From contig JASANE010024945.1 of assembly GCA_030248225.1 (NCBI GenBank), forward strand, positions 1 to 64,000: a stretch of DNA of 64,000 bases, read 5' to 3'. Both the position numbers and the translations under genes were made by a program. Below, in pieces: positions 35,601 through 50,600 of the stretch. The stretch's first letter is position 1. Every line of letters begins with the position of its first letter. The notes under the pieces were generated by a model. The model made no database searches and had not been told where the DNA came from. It worked only from the letters and a program-made list of their open reading frames with translations. The DNA is from Trileptium ribeirensis. Taxonomy: Eukaryota; Nematoda; Enoplea; Enoplida; Thoracostomopsidae.

Positions 35601-38600
35601 GCATGTCAAATATATACTTTATGACATAGTAGCATGGGTACTCACACAGCTTATCTTCATAACTTAATTTATTATCGGATTTTTAATCCAATTACAATGT
35701 AAGTACGTACATCTATTTTCATAGCTTAACTAAATCTGACAATAAAATTTATTATTTCTAATCTCGGCATGTCAAATACTTTATGACATAGTAGCATGGG
35801 TACTCACACAGCTTTATCTTCATAACTTAATTTATTATCGGATTTTTAACCCCATTTAAATGTAACTACATCTATTTTCATAGCTTAACTAAACTGACAA
35901 TAAAATTTATTATTTCTAATCTCGGCATGTCAAATACTTTATGACATAGTAGCATGGGTACTCACACAGCTTTATCTTCATAACTTAATTTATTATCAAA
36001 TTTTTAATCCCATTTAAATGTAACTACATCTATTTTCATAGCTTAACTAAAACTGACAATAAAATTTATTATTTCTAATCTCGGCATGTCAAATACTTTA
36101 TGACATAGTAGCATGGGTACTCACACAGCTTTATCTTCATAACTTAATTTATTATCGCATTTTTAATCCCATTTAAATGTAACTACATCTATTTTCATAG
36201 CTTAACTAAAACTGACAATAAAATTTATTATTTCTAATCTCGGCATGTCAAATACTTTATGACATAGTAGCACGGGTACTCACACAGCTTTATCTTCATA
36301 ACTTAATTTATTATCGCATTTTTAATCCCATTTAAATGTAACTACATTTATTTTCATAGCTTAACTAAAACTGACAATAAAATTTATTATTTCTAATCTC
36401 GGCATGTCAAATACTTTATGACATAGTAGCATGGGTACTCACACAGCTTTATCTTCATAACTTAATTTATTATCGCATTTTTAATCCCATTTAAATGTAA
36501 CTACATCTATTTTCATAGCTTAACCAAAACTGACAATAAAATTTATTATTTCTAATCTCGGCATGTCAAATACTTTATGACATAGTAGCATGGGTACTCA
36601 CACAGCTTTATCTTCATAACTTAATTTATTATAGCATGTTAGATTCCATTTAAATGTAACTACATCTATTTTCATAGCTTAACTAAAACTGACAATAAAA
36701 TTTATTATTTTTAATCTCGGCATGTCAAATACTTTATGACATAGTAGCATGGGTACTCACACAGCTTTAATTTTTTCTTATTAATTTAATAATAAATTAT
36801 GTGTGATTATTTTGTATATTTTAAATGGTTGTTACACCAAACGAACGCAGGCAAAGTTACAATTTTTAGATAAAACGGGAGTTATCACAATATTTTGATA
36901 AATAGCTACAACTGTTCCCAATTGTCTGATTCGTATTCTCACAACACAAACGTTGTCTATATCCTCTCCATATTTTACGAAAAAAAAATGTGGATAAAAT
37001 AGGTTTCCGTGAGAAGCCATGCTAACAGTTAATACGACTGTACAGAGAGATAATAGCAGAATCAAACCATGGGGTCCATGTCAAAAACAATAGACCGTCG
37101 CTTTTTCATCAGGTGAGCGCAACTAGTAACACGACGCTAGCGTCCGAAGGACCAGTGAGCAGCAGGGAGATATCGAGCAAGCAAACGTCGGACGGAGAAG
37201 GGAGCATTTTTGATGGGTACTATACTATATTAAAGTGTACAAATTAATAGTTTAGGACAATTGGACAAGACGTATACTGGGCTCTCCACAGCATCACAAT
37301 TTTACCTGGAGAGCTTTAAATTGGGTGCCCTGGGGCGAAGGAGAACCGGAACTACCTGGACACAATCCACCTAAGTTACCTTGGGGAATTTGTCTACCCA
37401 ATGTTGACTGGGAAAGGGAACTGATAATTCCCCAAGTTTGGGTGGGAAGGTTAACTGTGTGCTTTTGTAATTGCATTTTATCGCGTTTTTCATGCACTTA
37501 CAACATATACGTAATTTTTATTGCATATTTCTCATTATTGACAATGCTCATTACTGCAGACCGCGCTTCATTTCACATAGAATTGTGTCGTGAATAGTCA
37601 AAATATAAGTAGAATAATGAGTTTTTAATAACTGTTTCATTAGGGCAATCATTTTATGGTGTCACCTAAAAATACCTGGGAGGCTTGGGGTTGGAATGGG
37701 GGCATTACCTAGGGAAACCACCTTTATCCTTTGTGTTATAAACAACTCAACAACGACATCGAAACTTACTTTTATATGATCGAGAACTGCTGTGGCGATG
37801 TTGGTATGCATATCGATCAGCCGCTTTCGCTCAAGTAATTCGGGAAGTGAACTATAAGGATAAGCCGATAAAATTTAGAATATTAAAAATTATATTTGCC
37901 TACTGCAGTATCGATTAATAAATCAGCGTTCCATTGCGAGCGGACCATCGTGACCTAGATATTAAGCGACTTTCTCAAATCTTTCTGATCGAATTCCTGA
38001 GAAAAAATATTTTCCCAAAAACTGTGGGCGAACTAGTGGAGTTTGCTTTGTTTTTGACAAGCTACCACAAAACAACACTCCCAAAAACACAAATAATTCG
38101 CTTGCCAAATAATTTCCGCCCAACTATTCTACAAACTATGGGTGACATTCCTAGGGTCTCATAAAAGGAAGAGGCCGTAACTAGGGGACAAGAAAATAAT
38201 TTTTGCAAAAACAAAGAAATTTTGGCTAAAATCAATGAAAATTTACAAAAATTCGGCAAACGAAAGCTTTGGTGGTCCTAAAGAAGATTTTGGGTATCAT
38301 AGTGGAAGCAAGGGACGAGCCTATTAAGAGTCACACGAGGCCAATCAACGGTTAAGGCCGTAACTAGGGGTCAAGAAAATAATTTTAGCAAAAATAAAGA
38401 AATTTTGGCTAAAATCAATGAAAATTTACAAAAATTCGCCAAACGAAAACTTTGGTGGTCAAAAAGAAGATTTTAGGTATCAGAGTGGAAGGAAGGGACG
38501 AGTCTATTAAGAGTCACACGAGGCCAATCAAAGGTTACGCTTCCAATCCCCTGTAAAACCCAGATATAATATTTAAAAAGCCAAATGCTATTCACCAGCG

Positions 38601-41600
38601 CATTTAATTCAATTAAAAAATAACTAGGCCTAGAAACCGAAGCAACAAATACTAATTATCCTAAAATCCATATGGACACAGTATTCAAACGTTACATCGA
38701 AAACAAAGCATTATTACCTAACAGTGGAAGTCAATTTCTCCGTTGTATCGCCGACCAGTGTAACCACAGATTCGGAATCTGGGCTCAAGCCCTGAAAAAA
38801 CAATTATGTTTCCTTACTAAAAATATTTTGTTACAATATAAAAAATTTTAATATGTTTACAAATACTCAATACAGTATTGGTTATTTAGTTGGTCGAGTC
38901 CGTAGCTATTGTGTCTTTATGTCTAAATACAAGCCCTGAATAAAGAATTATGATTCCTTATAAAAACATTTTGTATGATATAAAATTTTTTAATATGTTT
39001 ACAAATATTCAATACAGTAATGGTTATTTAGTTGGTCGAGTCCGTAGCTACTGTGTCTTTATGTCTAAATACAAGCCCTGAATAAAGAATTATGATTCCT
39101 TACAAAAATATTTTGTTACAATATAAAAAATTTTAATATGTTTACAAATATTCAACAGTAACGGTTATTTAGTTGGTTGAGTCCGTAGCTATTGTGTCTT
39201 TATGTGTAAATAAAGTATATAAATACTATATGGGAGGATATCTTGAAAAGTATGGCTGGATGACCTAGAGGCGTTGTCGACACTGACGTTTGACTCGCCC
39301 AGGAAATCTTGGAAAGGTACTCAAATACAGCGTGAACTATCGGAAGAGATAGCGTTGTTACACAAAGTTCACAAGTTATGGTCTAAAAAATAAACAAAGA
39401 AAGCTACATCATTAATAATATTACAGTCAAAACCATACAAAAGTGATTTAAAATTAACACAGCTATAAAGTCTAAAAACGTTTTAATAAAAACCAAATAA
39501 ACAATATAGGTTTCATAGATCCCAAGAAGTTAGATAGTTTTTTAGTCGAGACAAAATACATTTTTGAATCCTTTGTTTTTAAACTGCAATGACCGCACAA
39601 AAAATTAACCGGAAAGCCTTTTCAGTGCTATGATATAAAAAATATACTGCAATTATTACATCATACACACAAACAAACTTCAATAAATATAGCTGTTATA
39701 GCCCAACTTTGGAATTTCAATTCACATTTAAATAATTATACAATGAAATTTGGCGCAACCTGACCTCCTATAGGCCGAAGGAAACCGTGAGCGACTTTCT
39801 GGGCACCCTCCGTTGCCGTTCTCGAAAATCCCGAGTGATAGTAATTTCAATTTTTGGCACGTTTTGGTGTGTATAATCATTTTTGACAATGACGGTATGA
39901 TTGAGGGTCGACGGAACTGCACTATTAAATCACCCTGAGACTACTAACAATTCACTTATGCACCGTTTCATTTTGTGCGCTCTGAATCAAAATCGAGCGG
40001 TTTTCAACAACGGAGTATGGGCGGTCATGCAATATTTTGGCGATGGGAGTGTAGGAATTACCGAACGTATGAATCCTTAACGATCTCTCATAATGGCGGA
40101 GCAAGGTATCAAACTATTGAGGATGTCGAAAAAACTCCATCTAAATCAGAAACATAATATATTACCGCAACTATTCTTTGGATGTATTTGGAACGTTTTG
40201 TAATATTCCTTACTTCTATTTTCTTACTTTCATTTTACTTTTCATCCATTATAATAAAATATTTCTATTTCCAAGATACCAAAAAAAAATAAAATATTTC
40301 TATTTCCAATAGAAATAAGCAAGAGGTAGAGAAAGCAGTGCGGACGATGAAATCAGGGAAAGCAGCAGGTCCATCTGGTCTGGTGAGCGAATTAATGACC
40401 TTGGGGAACATTGCTGACCTCAAGCTCCTAATGAACATATTGCTCAGACAAGGTCTGCCACATGAATGGCGTCAAAGCTCGACGATTTACCTCTACAAAG
40501 GGAAAGGTGACGCGCTACAATGCAACTCATATAGGGGCATACGGCTGCTCGAGCACGGAATGAAGCTCTATGAGAGACTGCTTGAAAAAAGGCTACGCGA
40601 TGCCATCAGCTTTGGAAAGGCGCAGTGCGGCATCATGCCCGGCAAGAGCACAACAACTGACGCCGTATTTGTCTTGCGGCAGCTACAGGAAAACGCATTG
40701 GAAAAACACCAGCGTCTTTGACATACATTTGTAGATCTGGAAAAGGCTTTTGACATAGTTCCACGTCCCGTAGTAAGGTGGGCACTAAGAAAGCTTGGAA
40801 TTGTTGAGCAGCTGATAGAAAAAGTGATGGAATTGTACGTAGCATCACAATCAACTGTCGCTACGTCAATGGGTACCTCGGAGCAATTCAACATTAATGT
40901 TGGGTTACATCAAGGCTCGGCGCTCAGCCCGCTGTTGTTTGCTGCCGTTATCCAGGCCACTATTGAGCCTCTAGACTGGGAGATCCTCTATGCCGATGAC
41001 CTAGTTATAACGGCTAGATCAAAAAGCGAGCTACAAGATCGTATGAAAGTCTGGCTCCAAGCCCTGGAAGGTAAAGGACTCAAGGTCAACGTTGGCAAGA
41101 CTAAAGTCATGGTCACCGACGCAGGAGGGATCCCAACTGCGATGGGCAAGTATCCCTGCAATTGCTGCAACCGCGGTGTCGGAAACAGTGCAATCCAATG
41201 CAATGGTTGCAAGCGCTGGATCCATAGACGATGTTCAGGCCTGCAGCGCATACCATCGTCAAATCTGTCCTTCACATGTCAAACATGCCGCAACCCAAGG
41301 CTAACGGACAAGCATATTCGGGTGCTCGGCAAAGACAAATGCTCAATGACTTTGAGATAGTAAATAGATTATCTTGGAGATGTGGTGGAAAGCACTGGGG
41401 GTTGCAGAGCCGCGGTCCGCGCAAGGTGTCAGGCAGGATGGGCAAAATGGAGAGAGATTGCTAGCCTGCTAGTAAATCAATCCATTCCACTGCACATCAG
41501 AGGTAAAGTGTATTCCAGCTGTATTCGCCCAGTAATCCTGTATGGATCTGAAAATTGGGCGCTGACAAAGGAAACAGCAGCATGCTTGGTCACAACAGAG

Positions 41601-44600
41601 ATGAAAATGCTAAGATGGATGGCAAAGATCACCTGGGAAGACAAAGTGCCGAACGAACAAGTGAACAAAAGAGTGAAAATAACGCCTTTGATGGACGAAC
41701 TCCGATCAAGAAGGCTGCGCTGGTATGGACATGTAACACGTAGAAATGACGGACTGCTGCAGATGGCACGCGATGTTCTGCTTCATGGACGAAAACCCGC
41801 TGGGCGCCCCCAACAGAAGCTGGCTGACCTGGTCCGGCAGGATATGAAGACGCTACGACTGAGTCAAGCAGATGCCTTCGACCGACAGAAGTGGAAAAGA
41901 GCGCTACGCCATGGTGAAATCGAACCCGCGCAAGTGGAACAACCGACTCAAAACGGATGATGATTTCCAAGATACCAAAAAAAATAAAAATAAAATATTT
42001 ATATTTCCAAGATACCAACCATTGCAGTTTTGAGCTTCTTAATTTCATCTTCTTTGCTTCGATACGACTCTAGTTCCTCTTGTACAGCCTCGGCGACTTG
42101 TGGGAATGGACTAAAATCATTGTCTACTGCTGTTGGTAAAGAAATAATATTGTTTTGAGCACAATTTCTTGCATAAGTTAAAAACCCGCATTAAAAAATA
42201 GCCACAAAATAACACATCCATTATAATACGTTAACAATTGCTTCTATGAAACAATTCTAAAAAAGCGCACGAAGCACATGAAATTAAAAAACTATTCTCA
42301 TAACATCTAACGTCACCTAAAAATATTAAACAATTTAAACCACATGTGAATTTCCGTTTGCTAAAACGATAAGTGTGACAAACCCTGTAGAAGGCAGATT
42401 TGTTAACGTCGCAATCGACCTCAAAGTTCCTACAAACCAACACCCATAAATCGTTTAGCAAAGAATTTGTCTAACACACGGGATGACGAACGTAAATGCA
42501 AAAGAACGAGACGTGACGTGTTGTTGAGTTAGTTTTCCGTGACTATTAGTACTGTTACGGTCATAAATAATCATACGAGGCAAACCGCTATAAAAATATC
42601 ATCAAACGATAAAAAGAATTACTTTTAATTTTGGCTTTATAATAATCATACGAGGCAAACCGCTAAAAAATATCATCAAACGATAAAAAGAATTACTTTT
42701 CATTTTGGCTTTATAATAATCATACGAGGCAAACCGCTAAAAAATATCATCAAACGATAAAAAGAATTACTTTTCATTTTGGCTTTATAATAATCATACG
42801 AGGCAAACCGCTAAAAAGTATCATCAAAACGATAAAAAGAATTACTTTTCATTTTGGCTTTATAATAATCATGCGAGGCAAACCGCTAAAAAATATCATC
42901 AAACGATAAAAAGAATTACTTTTCATTTTGGCTTTATAATAATCATACGAGGCAAACCGCTAAAAAATATCATCAAAATGATAAAAAGAATTACTTTTCA
43001 TTTTGGCTTTATAATAATCATACGAGGCAAACCGCTAAAAAATATCATCAAACGATAAAAAGAATTACTTTTCATTTTGCTTTATAATAATCATACGAGG
43101 TAAACCGCTAAAAATATCATCAAACGATAAAAAGAATTACTTTTCATTTTGGCTTTATAATAATCTCAATGCCTTGCTAATACTGAATTCATTCTGAACA
43201 TTTTTTATTACTATTATTGATCATAATATTGGTAACCATGCCCATATTTTGCAGCACATCGTCTGATATATATTATCTGAATCTATCTATTCGTATGCTT
43301 ACAAAGCAAGGGATCTCAAATTCTGGCTCTTTCCAAAAATACAGCAAATTAAAAAAAACCGCCAAAAATTATTGCCATACATTACAGCATTTTGTAACAA
43401 AGACCACGATGTGAGCTTGATAGCTTCAACCCGAATTCTGTACTGCACATGAATTCACACGTTTTTGATCAATTGTCATTGATAAAAAATTGATGTACCT
43501 GTGTACCCTCTTTAGCTAATTTCAAAATTAATGTCCTTCTTTTAATGTACTCTCCAGAAATATGTGTCGCCCCGTCGCTCGATGTTCGCTGAACGTTCGT
43601 TCGAAAACATTCACATACAGTTCAAATTTTAAAGGAGTTGTTTCAAATTTGTAGTGCTTTTTAAATCTTATTCGAGAGTTGCTAAACTTTTTACTTGGAA
43701 CTTGTCCAAAATTGTTTTTCGACGGTCGTTTGTTTGAAACGTCAAACATTTCTGACGAGTACTGTATAATAGTACGACGAAGTGTTAATAGCTTGGCGAC
43801 AATATCACAATCAGAAATTTAAGACGATCTTCTTGACTTTAGATGAATCGTAGTTCAAATCGTAGTTAATTTTTTGCCGTGATAAGCAAAACAAAACTAA
43901 ACGTAATGAAGAAAAACATACTTCCCCTTCTCGTTCACCCAAAATCGATCGTTTACATTTAGATCGTATTCTTTGGTTCGACCACCTTCTTTCAACAACA
44001 CTCGGTTCAGCTCAAGATCCTAAAATATGAATGGTATCGATACTAAAATAACAGAAAGGCATTTATATTTACAGAGATAAAATACACAACGAAAAATTAA
44101 TTCGAGTTATCAACAATGTTAATAGTTTTCAATTAATACGAAAATTATATTAGTTTAAAGTAATTTGACGGCCAACAGCAAATACTTCGCTAGGCACATT
44201 CCAAACGTGTTTCGCGAGCAATTTTGATTCTGTTTCAGTCGGTGACAGTACATTCTCATTGCCAATTAGAAGAGTTTATTCCAATGAAACTATGGCTGGC
44301 CACAAGCCTAAAACCTTATCCTAAACCACCACCTAAAACGTTAGGTGTTGAATGTAGATGGTTTCTATGTTGGTTGGGGTACGAAAATTTTTGAAATTTT
44401 CAGGAACTCATAACTTTTCCCAATTTTTGCTAAATGTTACATCAATTTTAGCTAATTTATTCTCATTTTTACCAAATTTTCCCCAATTTGAGTCAGTATT
44501 TTCTCTCAAAATTTACAGTGCGCTTAAGGCGTACCAAGGGGAGGGAGCTCTCTCTGCATTTTAGTTTCGAGCTCATGTGTCATTTCGTAAGGTTTCACAA

Positions 44601-47600
44601 TCATAGGCATTTTGCTACGAAGACATGAGCTGTTGATCTGACCGTTCATTTTGTGAGCAGTGTCTCGGGAAGTTAGGGAAGGTGCAAGGTCTCCGAATTA
44701 TGGCTAGGCACAACTAATGCGAGTGATGAATACCAGCTTACTACCACTGTCAAATTGTATAATATATCTAATAGAACTCACGGACAAATTTTGTAAAGCT
44801 CGACACCTACAAAGATGCTTGTTACTTTTCTATATCAATTAATTGTAGTTTGATTTCACAACGCGAACAGAAAAGACTCAGCAGCATACAAAAGAGTCCC
44901 AGAGAAAAACGAGGACCGTTTGTGGAATCGATATAGAAAAACATTTAAGTGATACGTCATCACAAAAAATTCCATATCTAATTTCAAACAGACAACGTGC
45001 CAGCAATAAAACTTACTAGTAAGTCGTGGATAAGGGCTTGGTACGTCCACGTATGGTGTAGAGGAGTGGCAAGATCGACATTCCGATCGAGAACGATTAA
45101 AACGGGACGATGAAAGCTGGAAAAGCAAAACGTTAACAACTGATATTTCAGCAAATTTAACCTCAATAAACGACTCAGGCGTCTCTAACAGAGTTTATCA
45201 ACGCAAAAATATTTACATCCGTCTGCTGCTGTAATAAATTATTATATCAATTTATTTGCCGACTAAATGCATCTAATTATGCACACAGTCTGGGTTCACG
45301 AGCGACGAACAGGCGTGGTAGGAATTCACAAGTGGGGACACCCCAGTTTTGCAAAATCAAAGAGTGGTGTCAAAAAACGCCAAAACCGGAATTTGTATCG
45401 AAAATTTATTTGCGGAGGAGGCACATAAGGGGCGGGTGACTTTTAACAAGCCAAATTTATGGCATGAAAGTGTCTCTGGCCCTGAAGCCCCCCAATTTCG
45501 AGAAGCCAAATAATATGGTGTTTCAACTATAGATTGACCAAAATGAAACACAAAACCAACACTATGAGACATATTAACTCTTCAAAATGCCAGACTACAG
45601 AAAAGAATATACTACTACAGAATCATCTCAGCGATGGCTACAATAACTATGAAATACAGTTACGTGAAAGCTTCAAAGCAGCCATTTTCTTAAGCTCAAC
45701 CAGCTTTAAAAATACCCGAGGCTATATTATGAAAATCGGGTTCATTGACACTGCACTCATTGAAAATATCTGAAAAGACATGAAGTACGCGCAGTGGATT
45801 CTAGATAATCAAACCAGCGCGTTTGCCGTACCGAAAAACCTATATAGACTATTCCTAATGCCCTGCAGCAATACATAACCAAAAAATGAAAACACTACAT
45901 CTTGGAAATCGGGTTCCTCGACCCAAAAACCCTTGAAACCCCATAGCTATCAAAACCATCGCATTCAATGTGTTTGTTAATCTAATAAACAATCGTTGCA
46001 TGGTAAAAGAAACAATAACATGCCGGAATCTGAAATATTTCGAGCACAGGGTGGACGAACCATATGCAGGCCCACAACGACAAAGGAAGCTGTCGAAGAG
46101 GTGGTCAGCAAAGTTGTAGATCTCGATGAGCTGACTTTGTATAGGGTCTCGCTTATGTCGCGAGTTATGGGCAGGACAATCTGGTACACGTACTCCAAAT
46201 TTGGCAAAGAACCTTAAAACCATTTTTTGCCATTTCCGCCGCGAAGATGGGGTTGGAGCTGTTCCAGTTGAATTGAAGGGCGCCATGTCATCACGTTTGC
46301 TATCAAATAAAAAATGTCAAAATCCAGCCACGCGAAGATGAGTTGTGTGTGACAAAAACAATTTTTTTACAATCTTTCCACTAGCGCCTCCAGTGAAGAC
46401 TCTGCTCGCTGCGTTCTCGCCGGTTCAACCATATGCGCTACCGTCCACGTTCGAACTAAATCCAAACAGCGTGCCTAGAAAAATATGACGTAAAATCCAT
46501 AAAAGCATTTGGGTTAACTACAGTAGCATAACAATAAACTTAACAATAAAAAATGATTTCATTCAATATTATGTTCTGGCCCTTTCAAACGTTGAAAAAA
46601 TGTGAGGGAGGCGGATTGCCATGGAGCCCCGCTTGCTCATTCTCGGAGGAATCTCGAGTGGGAGAGCACAAGTTTCAATGTTTCAATTTTTTGCGCAGGC
46701 TTTTCACATGTTTTGGCCTGTATTATGCTACGTTTAGTGATTTTCGGAACTGATGGCACTATTAGTAGTCGAAACCAAGTCGCCCAAAATTAGCAAAATG
46801 TCTCACCCATCCTTCTGAATCAATATAAAACTTGAGAAATTTTCCGGATTTGGGTGGGGCGAAAATGGGGATGACATTTTGGCACGTGAGGGGATCCCCC
46901 TCCTCCGCCATAATGAAGAGCTCAGTAAAGTAAGTTTAATAGCCAAATTAGAATAAGGCAAACCGCACCTGACTTGGCCAGCTCGGAGGTTATCAATGGT
47001 AAACAGATTATTGCGAGCATCGCTCAAATTGTCGCGTAGTTTTTTGTCAAGCTTCTGAAATAAAAATAAAAAAATAATAAATGATAACTAAAATAAAACA
47101 AAATCGGCCACATTTTATCCATTTGCACCGCAATATCGAACACATGATGGAGTAACCAAAACGTTTGCCTCAACTAAAGTAACGTTTTTTTTTGTATTTC
47201 CGACAAATATTTATGAGGTATTTTCATTCTTGCTACAATCGTGATTTAACGATCAGCAGCACTGCATCGAATATTTTGAATTATACTATGGTGCCGTTTA
47301 CACATTTTCTAACATTCACAATCATCTCGCCGTAAACGCTGGCATCCAAGCTTGTACCTGAATGGAGTACTACATCGAATATTTTGAATTATACTATGGT
47401 GCCGTTAACACATTTTCTAACATTCACAACCATCTCGCCGTAAACGCTGGCATCCAAGCTTGTACCTGAATGGAGTACTGCTCAATAGTTAAAGTTTTGA
47501 CATTGAAACTAATTAGACAATATTGTAGCTATAATTATAATAGGTGCTACAATCTGAAGTAGAAAATGAAAAAATAGCGTATTATTTGATGCGGCATATC

Positions 47601-50600
47601 AAAGAAGACCTGGATTTGTGCGGTATTATATGAATTATTGTTTAGATCAAAGAAAAAGCCTCACAAAACCGCCTCAACCCTTAAATAAAGAACACCGACC
47701 GTGATATTCCTTTGTCAGCTAGTAGCGGTTTCAATAACTATAGTTTAAACTCAGTAAAACTATATTCTTTAAGTAATAAAATCAAATTTTGGGTAAAATT
47801 TTCCTCACATATTATGCGCTCGTGAAAAATAATCTAATATATGCAACGTCTAGCAGCGAATACACACTTTAGTTCTGTATAACAATACACTTAACCCGAA
47901 CGGAGATGTGGGCAGGAAATATATTTGCGAATACGATATTGCTTCATGCCATCAAAATGTCAAACAAAGTAATATGTTCTTCATTAGGACTAAAAATAAC
48001 TGGTTTTCGGTCACAGATCTTTCATAAGAAAACTTGTTTTGTTCGAAACGTGATTAAATTACGATTTTGATAAAAATTTATTAGTTCTCTTTAGGCACCT
48101 TTTATTTTACAAATACATCACATTATAAATACCGCAAGAATACCGCTTTAAGCGCTAACAAAAACTCACTTCAGCAACAAATTCAGCAATGTTCCCTTTG
48201 GGTGATCGAATTATCGGCACAGAACCTGAAAAATAATGAAAAAACTATTTAATAACATTCTGTGCCGCACATTTATAACAAAGCTGCATATCAGATATAT
48301 ACATACAACAAACAAGCTATTTGCATTTAATTCTAACGCGGAAAACAGCTACAATTTTTCATACAAAACATAAAAAATAAGAATCTTATCACTAAGTCAA
48401 TATACTTCTTATTAATAGCAAAAATCAGACAAATATGATGCTAGCTCTTCGAAATTCACACACGTTACCAAAACAAATAATATGGTTATTCAACTCACCC
48501 ATTGTAACGCAGACCGAAAATAGTCCGTCGGCAATTTCGGTAGTCATACGATCCATCTCGTCATCGGTGACCGATCCACGATTGAGCGCTGAAAATAACA
48601 ACGACAAAGACTTAACAGCTTAAATGATTACGAGACAAGATACAGAATAGAATAATGACTAATCCCAATTATTATAGCTTGCATTAGTAGCTATTACCAT
48701 TTCCTTATTATTAACAACGTCAGAGTTAGTGTTGGTTAGCGCTCCATAGTTCTCGGCTGAGGAACTGATAGTTTCTGTGTCCATAATACTATGTTCTTCT
48801 ATACTTAAATTAGAATGTTCGCAAACAAGTCAGTGAATTCCTTCAATTACAATTACGTCATCAGCACATTCATAAAAACCAAAACATAAATATTTACATT
48901 AACATGCAATATAAAGCAGGAATAGCACTGCCAGTACAGAGCATCACCATGTGCAAATTTACATACAGTTTAACTCGTGTTCCCGAATGCATCTCAATTA
49001 CAAAATATTTAATATTGTCTCAACGTATTAATATGGTTCCTCCAAACTACCAAAATCTCATACCTGGTGTGTTCGGGCAGTTCGGAACTGGGGAAGCAAA
49101 AATAACTGCGGAGGACGACTCTCCAGACTATGTCTGATAAAGTCAAAAAATAAGAAAATTACCAAGCTATTGTTGTTGTACATACCTAAGGAAGGAAATT
49201 TTAGCGAATTTTAGTACCGCAAAGTAAAGTTTGGGGACTTTTTAACACATCATACATTAATTTGGTAACGCACAGTAAACTACCTAGAAGAAATAAAAGA
49301 GCACGAACTAAAGGATGATAAAAATTTACCGCAGGAATGAACTATAAAAAAACCTGGTTGAGTTTGAAATATCCGGATGGTTCCTCCCGTATTTGGAGAA
49401 ACCAGTTAATAAATTTTTTTATCTTAGTTTGAGAATACAAAAGAGGAAAAACGCTTAAAGGCTAATGTCGTGTGCTCGAATCCCGCCGCTGACGAAATTC
49501 TTTGAAGTCCGGAACTGCCATGTTCCAATTGATTAAAACGGAAAGAGCGAAGCGAGTGGAGTTTCCACTGAGGGCGCTATGGGGGAAATCGTGAAAATTT
49601 CTTATTTGTCTGTTGCTGTCATTCATAACTCATTTTTGAATGGATGGATTTCCAGAATTTTTTTTGTTCAATAGCAAAAATGATGACGCTGTGCCCATAA
49701 ATTTGAATGCGAACAGCTCCGACAACATTTTCTTCAGGCCATAGGGTACCAGTGTTTCGCAGTTCATATCATGCGACACAGGCTTCGCACTGAAAAATAG
49801 AGACCACCATGCAGAATCAACACATGTAGAATTATAACTTTTTGTGAGACCACTCCCTGAGCCAATGTGGGCCAGAATATGGCTCATGGACCCTAACGAT
49901 TTTTAGAATTTCGCCGTGTTCTTGGTTGTTTTTCCCTCATAATGAGTGCCTATTAGGTTATCCAGTACGCTGAAAACGATAGTTTTACTACCTAGAGTCC
50001 AACTTGACTATATTATACGTTTTCACGGAGTTTCAAAAGTTTTAGTGCCGACAAACCCGATTTCCAAAATGTAATTCGTTTTCATTCGTCTGATTAGTAT
50101 TGCGTGCAGAGCATTAAAAATGATCTATATATAGGTATTTCTGAAGGATGAATACGATTTGGTTATATAGAATTCAGCGTGCATATTTCACACTTTTCAT
50201 AAGTTTTCACTGGGTTTAAGGTCAATGAATCCGATTTCCAGAATATAGTCTATCTCCAGTAGTATTGCGCACAGATCATCGAGAATTGTCTATGTAGGTT
50301 TTCAGACAGGCTGAATGCGATGGTTTGATTATCTAGAGACCAGCATAAATACTTGATGCGTTGTCAGTTGTTTTCGTTGGGCTTAAATTCGACGAGGTTT
50401 TAGGATTTTCAATGAGTTCGGGGTTCAAGAGGTTTTAGGGTGGTATGTAGATCAAACAAACCTAGCCTGTTACAGGTGATTAAACAAAATAACTTAGAAA
50501 CGAAACCACTCTCGATCCGTTTCAACCTCGCTTGGGATCGGGGCTGTTTGCGTGCCTTAAAGGGCACACTGTCCTCACTTTTGCTATCGAACAAAAAATT

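Noticed and set aside
42100..42135. CAG/TAG sites upstream of the chosen acceptor of SCFD1 exon 12
   Set aside because: They break the frame from exon 11; only the ATTTTAG site gives NPFPQVAE in phase.
49440..49510. Possible tRNA-like B box (GTGCTCGAATCCCGCC)
   Set aside because: No matching A box, acceptor stem or cloverleaf could be drawn around it.
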